Positions 37,004 through 46,717 are shown, numbered from the stretch's first letter. The stretch is DNA of 64,000 nucleotides from Clostridiaceae bacterium (GCA_910574345.1 CAJSZV010000003.1:248001-312000); one strand, 5' to 3'. Notes: a model not told the origin generated them from the sequence alone. Made by a program: numbers and translations.

Positions 37004-38488
37004 ATGGAACAGAGAACCTGGGGAAAAGGCATACGTTTGTTTTCCGCGGCTGTCAGTCTGCTTTTCATGGCATTGACAGTCTGGCTGTATTATAGAGAAG
37101 ATGCTTATATTAAGACTATGACTTTGGAGATTGTGCCGGAACAGGGACGCTTTCAGGCAGAAGTCCTGGCAGAGGGAAGGAATGTGACGGTAACAAGCAA
37201 AGACCGGGACACGAAGCTGTATGTGGAACGAAAGACCGCGGAGGGAAAGACCGGGCTTTTGATTCACGGAACACGGGAAGATACAAACCGTAGCCGGCCT
37301 GTGAGCCTTTTGATTGTCAGCGATTCGGACAGCCCACATGAAACCTGGAGATATCAGATTCTGACAGGAGAAAAGGCGGGGGAGCCTGAACTGACCGGGC
37401 AGGTTAACAGAGGCCGGATATGGTATCTTTCTGCAGGAGCCTTTGCCATGGTTCTCTTGTGCATTATCTTCACAGACAGGGAAAGAAAAACCTATGACAG
37501 GGAGGCAAAAGCCTTTGCCGGAGAGATTTTTCATATGCTCAGTCAGGATACAGCCGCAAAAAAGTCATGGGAAGACGGCAGCTCCTTCTTTCTTCTCCAT
37601 GAAGGCCGGAAGGTCATGAATCGTCTCTTGTCCGTCTGGATGTGGCTGTTTATGGTTTTCTGGATGGTGCACCGGACGTATCATGGGAAACCTCTTAAAA
37701 GTCATATGGGCCTGTACGGGGGACTTGGGGCAATTCTTCTTGTCCTGGCCTGGAGGGCATCGGCCATGCTTCACCGTTCCATGGTGAAAATCCTTATAAA
37801 AGACTGTCGTCCCCTTACGGCTGCGGTCTCATTTCTCCTTATGGCCGCAGAGGGAACAGGGGACAAAAAAAGCAGATGTATCTGGTATCAGAACGGGATC
37901 ACAGGACTTTGCCGGGCCGGATACTATAAGGAAGCGCTGACGCTGTCCGAAGCCATAGAACCCCTTATGAAAAAGAAAACCAATGCTTATACAAGATATA
38001 TTCATACCAGAGTGAAATACAGCTGTCTGGCCGAACTGGGCCGGGGCGTGGAAGGGGAAAGGGAAAAACAGGCTCTTGAGGAGCTTTTGACCTGCTGCCC
38101 GTCTCTAAAGAAGCGGCAGGATATTCAAAATAACCTGGATATGGACAAGGTCAGGGAGCAGATTGAGGCGGGAGAGATGGAGCAGGCCGAGGCGGGCGCC
38201 TGCAAGCTGCTGGACCGGTGCAGGGAGGGATATTTCCGTCTGCCTGTTCTGGGGGTGCTGAAATCCGTAAAGGAGTATCTGGGAAAGGAAGAGGAGGCGG
38301 AGAGCTTAAGGAGGGAGATTCTTGCCTTCAGCCCGGAGAATAAGGAAGTGCATGAGGTTATGGCGGAGGGACATCTGACCTATGTTTTCGGGAAGCCGTC
38401 AGGAAAGGATCTGGCAGGAGCCATGATCCGGACTGCCTTTCTGGCAGGAATCGCATTCTTTGTGTTTCTCACCGCAGGACTTGTCTAA
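37004..38488 (+). CDS. Membrane protein of unknown function
   Basis: A 494-residue protein; ATG 37004 follows AAAAGGAG. Hydrophobic helices at about 10-30, 143-162, 210-228, 240-258 and 474-493 are separated by an outer beta-rich segment (about 35-130) and a large helical cytoplasmic region (about 270-470) with paired-helix, TPR-like spacing (GLCRAGYYKEALTLSEAIEPLM and related). No catalytic motif seen. It stands between engB and the PurF-like gene with promoters on both sides. I do not recognise the family. Confidence 0.75.
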   Translation: MEQRTWGKGIRLFSAAVSLLFMALTVWLYYREDAYIKTMTLEIVPEQGRFQAEVLAEGRNVTVTSKDRDTKLYVERKTAEGKTGLLIHGTREDTNRSRPVSLLIVSDSDSPHETWRYQILTGEKAGEPELTGQVNRGRIWYLSAGAFAMVLLCIIFTDRERKTYDREAKAFAGEIFHMLSQDTAAKKSWEDGSSFFLLHEGRKVMNRLLSVWMWLFMVFWMVHRTYHGKPLKSHMGLYGGLGAILLVLAWRASAMLHRSMVKILIKDCRPLTAAVSFLLMAAEGTGDKKSRCIWYQNGITGLCRAGYYKEALTLSEAIEPLMKKKTNAYTRYIHTRVKYSCLAELGRGVEGEREKQALEELLTCCPSLKKRQDIQNNLDMDKVREQIEAGEMEQAEAGACKLLDRCREGYFRLPVLGVLKSVKEYLGKEEEAESLRREILAFSPENKEVHEVMAEGHLTYVFGKPSGKDLAGAMIRTAFLAGIAFFVFLTAGLV

Positions 38489-38496
38489 ATTTACTC

Positions 38497-38526
38497 TTTA
38501 CGCAGGGAAGCTGTGCGTGCTATACT
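38497..38526 (+). promoter_or_regulatory. Possible promoter of the PurF-like gene
   Basis: TTTACG (38497-38502) and TATACT (38521-38526), spacer 18 bp, 44 bases before the start. Confidence 0.5.
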
Positions 38527-38569
38527 ATACCCGTTATTTCTAAACACCGATAGAAAAAGGAGAGTTGAT

Positions 38570-39985
38570 ATGGGAGGTATCTTTGGAGTTATTTCCAAAA
38601 AGAATTGTGCATTGGAGTTATTTTACGGAGTCGACTACCATTCGCACCTGGGAACCAGACGAGGCGGTATGGCTACCTACGGACCCGGCGGATTTAACCG
38701 AGCCATTCACAATATTGAGAATTCTCCCTTCCGGACCAAGTTCGAAAGAGATGTGCAGGAGATGGAAGGCAACATGGGAATTGCCAGCATCTCTGATTAC
38801 GAGCCTCAGCCCCTGCTGATTCAGTCCCATTTAGGCAGCTTTGCCATTGCCACAGTGGGAAAGATCAACAATTTTCAGGTGCTGTTAAAAGAGCTTTATG
38901 ACAATGGCAACACCCATTTTCAGGAGATGACCAGCGGACAGGTCAATGCCACGGAACTGGTGGCGTCTCTGATCTGCAAAAAGGATCGTATCTCCGACGG
39001 AATCCATTATGTTCAGGAGATCATCGACGGTTCCATGACCCTCCTTGTGATGACAAAGGACTGTGTCTATGCGGCCAGGGACAAGATGGGACGGACGCCC
39101 CTGATTATGGGAAAAAAGGAAGATGCGTACTGTGTGTCTTTTGAGAACTTTGCCTATATCAACCTTGGATATGAAGATTACCGGGAACTGGGGCCGGGAG
39201 AGATCGTGAAGATCACGCCGGACGGAGTGGAGGATATCTGTCCGCCTCGCGACGAGATGCGGATCTGTTCCTTCCTGTGGGTTTATTATGGTTATCCCAC
39301 TTCATCCTATGAGGGAATCAATGTGGAGGAGATGCGGTATAAATGCGGCAGTATGCTGGCGAAAAGGGATAGGCTGGAGGGCGGTGTGCAGCCCGATGTG
39401 GTGGCCGGCGTCCCTGATTCGGGAATCGCCCATGCCATCGGCTACGCCAACGAATCCAAGATTCCCTTTGCCCGTCCCTTCATTAAATATACGCCTACAT
39501 GGCCTAGATCCTTTATGCCTGTGAATCAGGAGCAGCGCAATCTCATCGCGCGCATGAAGCTGATTCCCGTGAAGGCATTGATTGAGAAGAAGAAGCTGCT
39601 TCTCATCGACGATTCCATCGTCCGGGGAACTCAGCTTCGGGAGACCACGGAATTTTTGTACCAGAGCGGAGCCAGGGAGGTCCATGTCCGCCCTGCATGC
39701 CCGCCTCTCTTATATGGATGTAAATATTTGAATTTTTCCCGTTCCAAATCGGAACTGGATCTGATCACCAGACAGGTGATTCTGGAAAAAGAGGGAGATC
39801 ATGCGCAGGAGGTTCTGGATGAGTACGCCGATCCGGCCAGCCAGCGCTATGAGTGCATGTGCTCGGAGATCTGCAGGAGGCAGAACTTTACAAGCTTAAG
39901 GTATCACCGGCTTGACGATTTGGTGGAATCCATCGGCCTGCCCAAATGCAGGGTATGTACGTACTGCTTTGACGGAAAAGAATAA
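38570..39985 (+). CDS. PurF-like protein (amidophosphoribosyltransferase fold) lacking the N-terminal catalytic cysteine
   Basis: A 471-residue protein with the two-domain layout of glutamine-PRPP amidotransferase. The start at 38570 has AAAGGAGAG and gives MGGIFGVIS, where true PurF has MCGI...: the glutaminase nucleophile Cys is Gly. Other glutamine-site elements are altered too (TRRGGMATYG in place of the RGQ/RYPT pattern, IATVGKINNF in place of the NG oxyanion turn). The phosphoribosyltransferase half is kept: PRPP loop LLLIDDSIVRGTQLRE, VHVRPACPP, and a cluster of Cys near the C-terminus (CMCSEIC and CRVCTYC) like the Fe-S ligands of Bacillus PurF. It probably cannot use glutamine; ammonia use or another role is inference. 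Confidence 0.82.
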   Translation: MGGIFGVISKKNCALELFYGVDYHSHLGTRRGGMATYGPGGFNRAIHNIENSPFRTKFERDVQEMEGNMGIASISDYEPQPLLIQSHLGSFAIATVGKINNFQVLLKELYDNGNTHFQEMTSGQVNATELVASLICKKDRISDGIHYVQEIIDGSMTLLVMTKDCVYAARDKMGRTPLIMGKKEDAYCVSFENFAYINLGYEDYRELGPGEIVKITPDGVEDICPPRDEMRICSFLWVYYGYPTSSYEGINVEEMRYKCGSMLAKRDRLEGGVQPDVVAGVPDSGIAHAIGYANESKIPFARPFIKYTPTWPRSFMPVNQEQRNLIARMKLIPVKALIEKKKLLLIDDSIVRGTQLRETTEFLYQSGAREVHVRPACPPLLYGCKYLNFSRSKSELDLITRQVILEKEGDHAQEVLDEYADPASQRYECMCSEICRRQNFTSLRYHRLDDLVESIGLPKCRVCTYCFDGKE

Positions 39986-40003
39986 CAGAACGGGAGTTGA
40001 CAG

Positions 40004-42325
40004 ATGAAGAGTTTGCGCGGAAGGGAAAAGATCATACTTCTCGTACTGGGGATCGTGACCGTGGGAGCTGTCTTTTATTCCGCGGACTCTTTGCTGGTGA
40101 AGGGAGTGCTGTCCGGCTGCGGGAAAGAGAGAGAAGTTCAGGTTATGGCGGCGGAGGCAGCCGCGCTTTTCGGCCTGTTTACGGCAGTCTTTCGGCTGCC
40201 GGACATGGGAAAAAGGGCGGGACAGGCATATGTTCCTCTGCTGTTTCGGCGCAGAAGAGGACGCCTTCTGGCAGCCAGCGGTGTCATGGCTCTGTTTTTG
40301 TGGGCTCATATGGCCCTGGTGCCTGTGGCGGTGTCCGGTCTTTATGGGGCATATCTGTGCAGTCTGGGCGGGTGGCTTGATTATAGGCTTCTTAAGGGGG
40401 CGGCGAAAGGGAGTTTCTGCCGCTTTTTTCTTACAGGATGCATGGGGACTGTGGGGGTGTTCTGCTTCATGTCGGCTCTTTCAGCAGGCCGGATCGGCAA
40501 TCTCTGGATATTTGTGCTGGCCATGACGGCAGTGATGGCGGCGGACAGGGAATTTTGGCGTTCCTGGCGTGGGAGGATTGATTCCCGGCTTCAGGGATGG
40601 TCCCTTCAGGAGCCGTCTTCTGTGGGCACGAAACAGGCGCTGATGGCTGCAGCGGTTCTGACAATCTTTTGCATCCAGGCAGGCCGAATGAATATTGCGG
40701 TGGATTTTGACAGTCTGTGGTACGGTGTCCGCTCCCCTTATATTCTGGACAACGGCAATGGGATTTACGAAAACATGGGTACCATCGGCATTGTCTATAC
40801 CTATTCCAAGGGGTTTGAGGTATTGACTCTGCCTCTTTCCATTCTGCCGTCCTATAGTTTTGGGATCTCCTTTAACCTGTGGCTGGCAGCAGGGATTCTT
40901 ATGTTGTCCTTTATGATCGGCAGGATCTATATGGAAGACGGCCTGGCACGGGTCATGACTCTTTTCCTGGCCGCTATGCCGGGAATTATGAACATGAGCA
41001 TTACGGCAAAAAGTGATATTGCCACCTTATGTTTTCAGCTGATCATGTTCTATGAGATGCTTCTTTTTGTAAAGGGAGACAGGCGGGCATTCTGGTACAG
41101 CCTGGCATCCTTTTTCTTTACATGGACATTAAAGCCTACAGCCCTGGTGTTTTCCACGGCGGTTATGGGTATGAGCGGTCTGTATCTTATAAGAGCAGGG
41201 CGCTTCTTTTCGTGGAAAAACGGAGACAAAAGGGAGAAAAAAGCCGCGGCAGTGACCTTTCTGTCCCTCCTTGTTCTGGGAGGAATCTGGGCCAGGACCT
41301 GGCTTATTACAGGTCTTCCCGTGACTTCCGTGTTCTCGTCTGTTTTGACCAAAATCGGATTCGAGATGAAATACCCCTTTCAGATTCAGAAAGTTCCCAA
41401 CAGCGGTCAGGGTCTTTCCCTTACACAGTGGGGAGGCAATATGATAAAAAGGCTTTATGGAATCCTCCTGAACCCCCAGGGAGAAGACATGAGCCATGTG
41501 ATTCTGGCCTGGAGCGGCCCTGGAATGTGGTTCCTTTTGTGGGTATGGTTTTTATGGCTTTTTCTTGAGAAGAAGGGAAGGAAAAGAGGGGAGCGCCAAT
41601 TGGACGTCTGTCTTAACATGGTATTTCTTCCTTTCCTGGCCTGCAGTCTCATAAGCCTTGCCCTGCTGACCCAGGTGGACGGCAATTATTTTATGCTGTT
41701 TTATGTGCTGTGCACCGTTTATGTCTTCCGCTCTGTGTCCCGGATAAAACAGGTGCGGATGAAATCATGGTTCTGCCGGCTGGCAGCCCTGGTTATGACG
41801 TGTTCCGTGATTGTGATGAGTCTTACCAACTGGAGCTGGACGAGGGGATTTACGCCTGCATCATGGCTTCACAGGGGATATTATGATCACCAGAAGATAC
41901 AGAAGAGAGAGATGGAGGAGGAGGGAAAGGGTTCCATATGGGATATTTTGGCCAAGGATTCCAGAAACCGGCTGATCTCCATAGGGGATCATCCAGAGGC
42001 CCTTCTTTTCCCCTGCAATGCCCAGTCCTATCTTGATATTACAGGGACATGGGGCAATGTGGTTCTGGTAAAATATATGGATAATTTTGTGGAATTTATG
42101 AAATATGCAAAGACGGATTATGTCTATGCCCAGGCCGGTTATATTGCCGAAGAGGAGCGGGCATGGAGCCTTACCTGCGACCTGATTGAGTATGGGATAC
42201 TGATTCCCGTGTGCTATGAGCAGGGGAATATGCTGGCCGCTGTGGATGTGGAAGGACAGCGTACGGCGGAATCCGCGCAGGCCTTAGGAAGGTTTAAGGA
42301 GCTGTACCGAAAGAAGGGGCAGTGA
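40004..42325 (+). CDS. Large polytopic membrane protein, possibly a glycosyltransferase-like family
   Basis: A 773-residue protein with about 14 hydrophobic helices spread from residue 10 to about 620, followed by a hydrophilic C-terminal domain of about 150 residues. An acidic pair in the first large loop (NIAVDFDSLWYGVRSPYILDNGNGIYEN) is in the place where membrane GT-C glycosyltransferases hold their catalytic Asp, but no family signature is secure. It begins 18 bases after the PurF-like gene. Function unknown. Confidence 0.7.
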   Translation: MKSLRGREKIILLVLGIVTVGAVFYSADSLLVKGVLSGCGKEREVQVMAAEAAALFGLFTAVFRLPDMGKRAGQAYVPLLFRRRRGRLLAASGVMALFLWAHMALVPVAVSGLYGAYLCSLGGWLDYRLLKGAAKGSFCRFFLTGCMGTVGVFCFMSALSAGRIGNLWIFVLAMTAVMAADREFWRSWRGRIDSRLQGWSLQEPSSVGTKQALMAAAVLTIFCIQAGRMNIAVDFDSLWYGVRSPYILDNGNGIYENMGTIGIVYTYSKGFEVLTLPLSILPSYSFGISFNLWLAAGILMLSFMIGRIYMEDGLARVMTLFLAAMPGIMNMSITAKSDIATLCFQLIMFYEMLLFVKGDRRAFWYSLASFFFTWTLKPTALVFSTAVMGMSGLYLIRAGRFFSWKNGDKREKKAAAVTFLSLLVLGGIWARTWLITGLPVTSVFSSVLTKIGFEMKYPFQIQKVPNSGQGLSLTQWGGNMIKRLYGILLNPQGEDMSHVILAWSGPGMWFLLWVWFLWLFLEKKGRKRGERQLDVCLNMVFLPFLACSLISLALLTQVDGNYFMLFYVLCTVYVFRSVSRIKQVRMKSWFCRLAALVMTCSVIVMSLTNWSWTRGFTPASWLHRGYYDHQKIQKREMEEEGKGSIWDILAKDSRNRLISIGDHPEALLFPCNAQSYLDITGTWGNVVLVKYMDNFVEFMKYAKTDYVYAQAGYIAEEERAWSLTCDLIEYGILIPVCYEQGNMLAAVDVEGQRTAESAQALGRFKELYRKKGQ

Positions 42326-42404
42326 GGCCCTTACGGGTTATGTAAATCCGGGAAATTTTTGTTGGCAGACGAAATGAAAAAAATATAAAAAATAAGAAAA
42401 CAGG

Positions 42405-42471
42405 TTGCTTTTTGAAGGGCGGATGAGTATAATGGAAAACAGTTAGCTAACTAATCGTCAGCTGGTTAACT
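42405..42471 (+). promoter_or_regulatory. Promoter and MarR operator
   Basis: TTGCTT (42405-42410) and TATAAT (42428-42433) are 17 bp apart. A perfect 12-bp palindrome AGTTAGCTAACT (42441-42452) covers the expected transcription start, and a related sequence AGCTGGTTAACT (42460-42471) follows. Their position over the start of the marR-exporter transcript suggests autorepression by the MarR protein. Confidence 0.7.
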
Positions 42472-42505
42472 ATTAAAATCCTATGCTGAGGGGAGATGAG
42501 GGCGC

Positions 42506-42967
42506 GTGGGAGAGGGAATGAGAAAGCGGTGTGATACGTCGGAGTTTCGGCTGGTGGAGAAGTATATACGAACCAATAAGCGCCACAGAAGGGCGCTGGA
42601 GCAGGAACTGAGTTCTACAGGAGTATATCGGAGCCAGCATCAGATCCTTATGTTTATAGCGGAGAATCCCAATGTATCCCAGAAAGAACTGGCCCGGCTG
42701 CATTCGGTTTCCACTGCAACTATGGCTGTTTCTCTGAAAAAGCTGGAGCAGGGAGGGTATATTAAAAGAGAAGTGGATTCCGAGGACAACCGCTATAATC
42801 AGATCTGCATTACTCCCAAAGGCCGGGAGGTTGTCAAGCAGAGTGTTGCCATATTCGAGGGGATCGAGCGAACCATGTTTCAGGGATTTTCACCGGAGGA
42901 TTTTCGTACCATGGGGGAACTTTTAGACCGGATCTATGACAATATGGCAGTATATTTTAAGCATTAA
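42506..42967 (+). CDS. MarR family transcriptional regulator
   Basis: A 153-residue winged-helix repressor. The GTG at 42506 is taken as start; an ATG at 42518 is possible but crowds its site. DNA-binding domain about 45-115: SQHQILMFIAENPNVSQKELARLHSVSTATMAVSLKKLEQGGYIKREVDSEDNRYNQICITPKG, which is the MarR helix-turn-helix plus wing (quoted in pieces: PNVSQKELARLHSVSTATMA and VDSEDNRYNQICITPKG). It lies 24 bases before a two-gene exporter, so a drug or metabolite ligand is likely to relieve repression of the exporter. Confidence 0.93.
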   Translation: MGEGMRKRCDTSEFRLVEKYIRTNKRHRRALEQELSSTGVYRSQHQILMFIAENPNVSQKELARLHSVSTATMAVSLKKLEQGGYIKREVDSEDNRYNQICITPKGREVVKQSVAIFEGIERTMFQGFSPEDFRTMGELLDRIYDNMAVYFKH

Positions 42968-42991
42968 CCGAAGAAAGAGGGGACTGATAGC

Positions 42992-44731
42992 GTGAAGAGA
43001 TACATGAAATATATAAAACCTTATGCAGCGGCCTTTATTCTGGCGCCCTTGTGCATGCTGACAGAGGTTTTCGGAGAGATCATGCTGCCGAAACTGATGT
43101 CTATGATTGTCAACCGCGGAGTGGCACAGAGGGATCTCTCCTACATCATAGGAGTCGGAGCGGTGATGGTGGTATTTTCTATGCTTATGGCTTTGGGGGG
43201 CGTAGGCGGAGCCTATTTCTCTTCCAAGGCATCCATCTGTTTTACCAGCGATCTCAGGGCGGAGCTCTTTGCCAAAGTACAGAAATTTTCCTTTAAAAAT
43301 ATTGATCAGTTCAGCACCGGTTCCCTGGTGACTCGTCTGACCAATGATATTCAGCAGATTCAGAATGTGACCATGATGGGACTGAGGATGATGTTTCGGG
43401 CTCCTGGGATGCTTATAGGCGCGCTGATCATGGCTTTTATCATGAATAAAAGGCTGGCCTTTGTGATTCTCATAGTGATTCCCTTTTTGGCCCTGGCCAT
43501 TGCCGGGATTTTAAAGACGGCTTTTCCCAGATTTACTCAGATGCAGAAGAAGCTGGACCGGCTCAATTCGGGAATTCAGGAGGCCCTTACCAATGTGCGG
43601 GTGATCAAATCCTTTGTGAGGGAGGATTATGAGAAAGAGCGGTTTACAGGCATGAACAGGGATTTGAAGGAAAGCAGTCTGAGCGCCATGAATATCGTGA
43701 TTATGACCATGCCGGTAATGATGCTGGCTATGAATATTACCACACTGGCTGTCGTGTGGTACGGAGGGAATATTATCATCGCCGGTGATATGGCTGTGGG
43801 GGATCTGACTGCGTTTACCACCTATATTGTGCAGATTCTTATGTCCCTTATGATGCTGTCCATGGTACTTTTACAGAGTTCCAGGGCCATGGCCTCTGTC
43901 CGGCGAATCAATGAGGTTATGGATACGGTTGTTGATCTGACTGATGAGAATGCGTCGAGAAAAGAACTTCTTGTGTCCAGAGGGAAGGTGGAATTTCGGG
44001 ATGTAAGCTTCAGCTATCACGAAGACGCAGGGGAGAAGGTACTGAAACAGATCAGTTTCTCCGTGGAGCCTGGGCAGACCCTTGGCATCATCGGGGCTAC
44101 GGGAAGCGGCAAGACCACGCTGGTGCAGCTGATTCCCAGGCTCTACGACGTAAGCGAAGGAAGTGTGCTGGTGGACGGAGTGGATGTGCGGGAGTACGCT
44201 CTGGAAAACTTAAGGGAAGGCGTGGGAATGGTGCTCCAGAAAAATGTACTGTTTTCCGGCACCATAGAGGAAAATCTTCAGTGGGGCAGGGAAAATGCCA
44301 CAGAGAAGGACTTAAGGGAAGCTGCTGAGAGCGCCCAGGCAGACGGGTTTATCATGGCCTTTGCCGAGGGATATCAGAAAGATCTGGGTCAGGGAGGCGT
44401 CAATGTATCCGGAGGACAGAAACAGCGCCTCTGTATTGCCAGGGCTCTTTTAAAACGGCCTAAGATATTGATTCTTGACGACAGCACCAGTGCGGTGGAT
44501 ACGGCCACGGAGGCAAGGATTCGGGAATGTTTTGCCACTGCGCTGAAAAGCACCACAAAGATCATCATCGCTCAGAGAATCAGTTCCGTGGAGGAGGCGG
44601 ACAAGATATTGGTTCTTGATGAGGGAAGAATCATCGGAGTGGGAAGCCATAAGGAATTGATGGAACAGTGCCAGGCATATCAGGAGATTTACTATTCTCA
44701 GAGAGACCGGGAAAAGGAGGTAAGCGCATAA
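42992..44731 (+). CDS. ABC exporter subunit A (heterodimeric multidrug type)
   Basis: A 579-residue fused membrane and ATPase half-transporter with six helices (about 15-310). GTG start at 42992 with AAGAGGGG upstream. Walker A GATGSGKTT, signature NVSGGQKQRLCIARA, Walker B ILILDDSTSAVD. The residue after the Walker B Asp is Asp and not Glu, so this is the degenerate ATP site typical of one partner in heterodimeric exporters (BmrC/LmrC type). It overlaps the next gene by one base. Confidence 0.94.
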   Translation: MKRYMKYIKPYAAAFILAPLCMLTEVFGEIMLPKLMSMIVNRGVAQRDLSYIIGVGAVMVVFSMLMALGGVGGAYFSSKASICFTSDLRAELFAKVQKFSFKNIDQFSTGSLVTRLTNDIQQIQNVTMMGLRMMFRAPGMLIGALIMAFIMNKRLAFVILIVIPFLALAIAGILKTAFPRFTQMQKKLDRLNSGIQEALTNVRVIKSFVREDYEKERFTGMNRDLKESSLSAMNIVIMTMPVMMLAMNITTLAVVWYGGNIIIAGDMAVGDLTAFTTYIVQILMSLMMLSMVLLQSSRAMASVRRINEVMDTVVDLTDENASRKELLVSRGKVEFRDVSFSYHEDAGEKVLKQISFSVEPGQTLGIIGATGSGKTTLVQLIPRLYDVSEGSVLVDGVDVREYALENLREGVGMVLQKNVLFSGTIEENLQWGRENATEKDLREAAESAQADGFIMAFAEGYQKDLGQGGVNVSGGQKQRLCIARALLKRPKILILDDSTSAVDTATEARIRECFATALKSTTKIIIAQRISSVEEADKILVLDEGRIIGVGSHKELMEQCQAYQEIYYSQRDREKEVSA

Positions 44732-46608
44732 TGGATGATTCGCGAAAGGTCCAAAGCCTGAAAAAGCGGTACGGGAGAACACTTCCGCCTCCAAAAGGTC
44801 CCATGGGACACGGACCGGGAGGGCCGGGGAGAAGAAGAAACATGGCAAAAGGAACTCCCAAAAACAGCAGGAAAACCGTAAAAAGGCTTCTTGGGTATCT
44901 GAACGAAGACAAAGCCAGAATGGCTCTGGCATTCTTCTGCGTCATTGTCAATACCGCAGCTTCCCTGGCTGGCTCCTATATGCTGCGGCCTATTATTAAC
45001 CGGTACATCGTGCCTGTGGACGGCAGCCGGGGCGACGCGGCAGGGCTTGCGGGAGCCCTTGGGGTTCTGGCAGTGATTTACGGAATCGGCGTCGGGGCTA
45101 ACTATGCCCAGGCAAGGGTCATGCTTCATGTGGCGCAGAATGCACTGCAGAAGATCCGGGATGACTTATTTACCAGGATGCAGGCCCTTCCCGTCCGCTT
45201 CTATGACACCAACAATAACGGTGATCTCATGAGCCGTTTTACCAATGATGTGGACACGGTGGGGCAGATGCTCTCGAACACCCTGGTACAGCTGTTCTCC
45301 GGTGCTTTAAACATTCTGGGAACCTTAGGGCTTATGATTTATACCAATCTTTATCTGACTGTGGTCACGGTTGTTATGGTGCCGCTGATGATGAAGGCGG
45401 GAGGAGCGGTGGCCAGAAGAAGCCAGAAGTATTTTACGGCCCAGCAGTCATCTCTTGGGGCGGTAAACGGTTATGTGGAGGAGACCATTACAGGCCAGAA
45501 GGTGGTAAAAGTATTCTGCCATGAAGAGACTGCCAAAGAGGAGTTTGGAATTCTCAACAGGGATTTAAGGGATAATCAGATCAAAGCCCAGTTCTTCGGA
45601 GGAATCATGGGGCCGATCATGGGCAATTTAAGCCAGATTAATTATTCTCTCACCGCATGTATAGGAGGCATCTTGTGTGTATGCCGGAATTTTGACGTAG
45701 GCGGGCTTACGGTGTTTTTGAACTTTTCGCGGCAGTTCAGCCGTCCGATCAACGAGATTTCCATGCAGGTCAGCAATGTATTTTCCGCCCTGGCCGGAGC
45801 CGAGAGAGTGTTTGCGGTCATGGATGAGGAGCCGGAGCCCAAAGATCATGAGGATGCGGTTGTGCAGAGTCCTATGGTGGGGCAGGTGGTTCTGGACCAT
45901 GTGACCTTCGGGTACAATCCTGACAAGGTGATCTTAAAGGATATCAGCCTTTATGCAAAGCCGGGTCAGAAGATTGCTTTTGTGGGATCAACAGGTGCAG
46001 GCAAAACTACGATCACCAACTTGCTAAACCGGTTTTACGACATCCAATCCGGTTCCATCACCATTGACGGTGTGGAAATCCATCATATAAAGAGGGAGAA
46101 CCTAAGGCAGAACATTGCCATGGTGCTTCAGGATACCCACCTGTTTACGGGAACCGTAAAGGAGAACATCCGGTATGGCAGACTGGATGCCACGGATGAG
46201 GAGATTGTCCAGGCAGCGAAGACGGCGTCGGCCCACTCTTTTATCATGCGTCTTCCCCAGGGGTATGACACCATGCTTGAGGGGGACGGGGCCAACTTAA
46301 GCCAGGGACAGAGGCAGCTTTTAAATATTGCCAGGGCGGCAGTGTCCAAAGCGCCTATTCTGATTCTTGATGAAGCCACCAGTTCTGTGGATACCAGAAC
46401 CGAGAAACATATTGAACACGGCATGGACCGTCTTATGACCAACCGCACCACATTTGTCATCGCGCACCGTCTTTCAACGGTCCGCAATGCCAATGCCATC
46501 ATGGTATTGGAGCAGGGGGAGATCATAGAGAGGGGAGATCATGAAGAACTCCTGGCCATGAAAGGCCGGTACTATGAATTGTATACAGGGCTGAGGGAAC
46601 TGGACTAA
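44731..46608 (+). CDS. ABC exporter subunit B (heterodimeric multidrug type)
   Basis: A 625-residue partner half-transporter. ATG 44731 shares its A with the previous stop (TAATG). A basic Gly/Pro-rich N-terminal tail of about 60 residues (KGPMGHGPGGPGRRR) precedes six helices. Walker A GSTGAGKTT, signature LSQGQRQLLNIARA, and Walker B ILILDEATSSVD with the catalytic Glu. Signature and Glu differences between A and B fit a heterodimer with one active site. Regulated with subunit A by the upstream MarR. Confidence 0.94.
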   Translation: MDDSRKVQSLKKRYGRTLPPPKGPMGHGPGGPGRRRNMAKGTPKNSRKTVKRLLGYLNEDKARMALAFFCVIVNTAASLAGSYMLRPIINRYIVPVDGSRGDAAGLAGALGVLAVIYGIGVGANYAQARVMLHVAQNALQKIRDDLFTRMQALPVRFYDTNNNGDLMSRFTNDVDTVGQMLSNTLVQLFSGALNILGTLGLMIYTNLYLTVVTVVMVPLMMKAGGAVARRSQKYFTAQQSSLGAVNGYVEETITGQKVVKVFCHEETAKEEFGILNRDLRDNQIKAQFFGGIMGPIMGNLSQINYSLTACIGGILCVCRNFDVGGLTVFLNFSRQFSRPINEISMQVSNVFSALAGAERVFAVMDEEPEPKDHEDAVVQSPMVGQVVLDHVTFGYNPDKVILKDISLYAKPGQKIAFVGSTGAGKTTITNLLNRFYDIQSGSITIDGVEIHHIKRENLRQNIAMVLQDTHLFTGTVKENIRYGRLDATDEEIVQAAKTASAHSFIMRLPQGYDTMLEGDGANLSQGQRQLLNIARAAVSKAPILILDEATSSVDTRTEKHIEHGMDRLMTNRTTFVIAHRLSTVRNANAIMVLEQGEIIERGDHEELLAMKGRYYELYTGLRELD

Positions 46609-46625
46609 AAAAGAAAGCGATAAAG

Positions 46626-46658
46626 AAAAGGCAGGCACCGGGAAGATGTCTGCCTTTT
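46626..46658. terminator. Stem-loop between convergent genes
   Basis: aaaaggcaggca (46626-46637) pairs with tgtctgcctttt (46647-46658) with one mismatch. It can end transcription from the exporter operon on the plus strand and has an A-rich start that would serve the minus-strand gene as well. Confidence 0.65.
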
Positions 46659-46717
46659 CGCACTGCTGTTGCTATATGGGGACCGGAAAGTTCCAAAGCC
46701 GCGGACTGCGGGATTTA

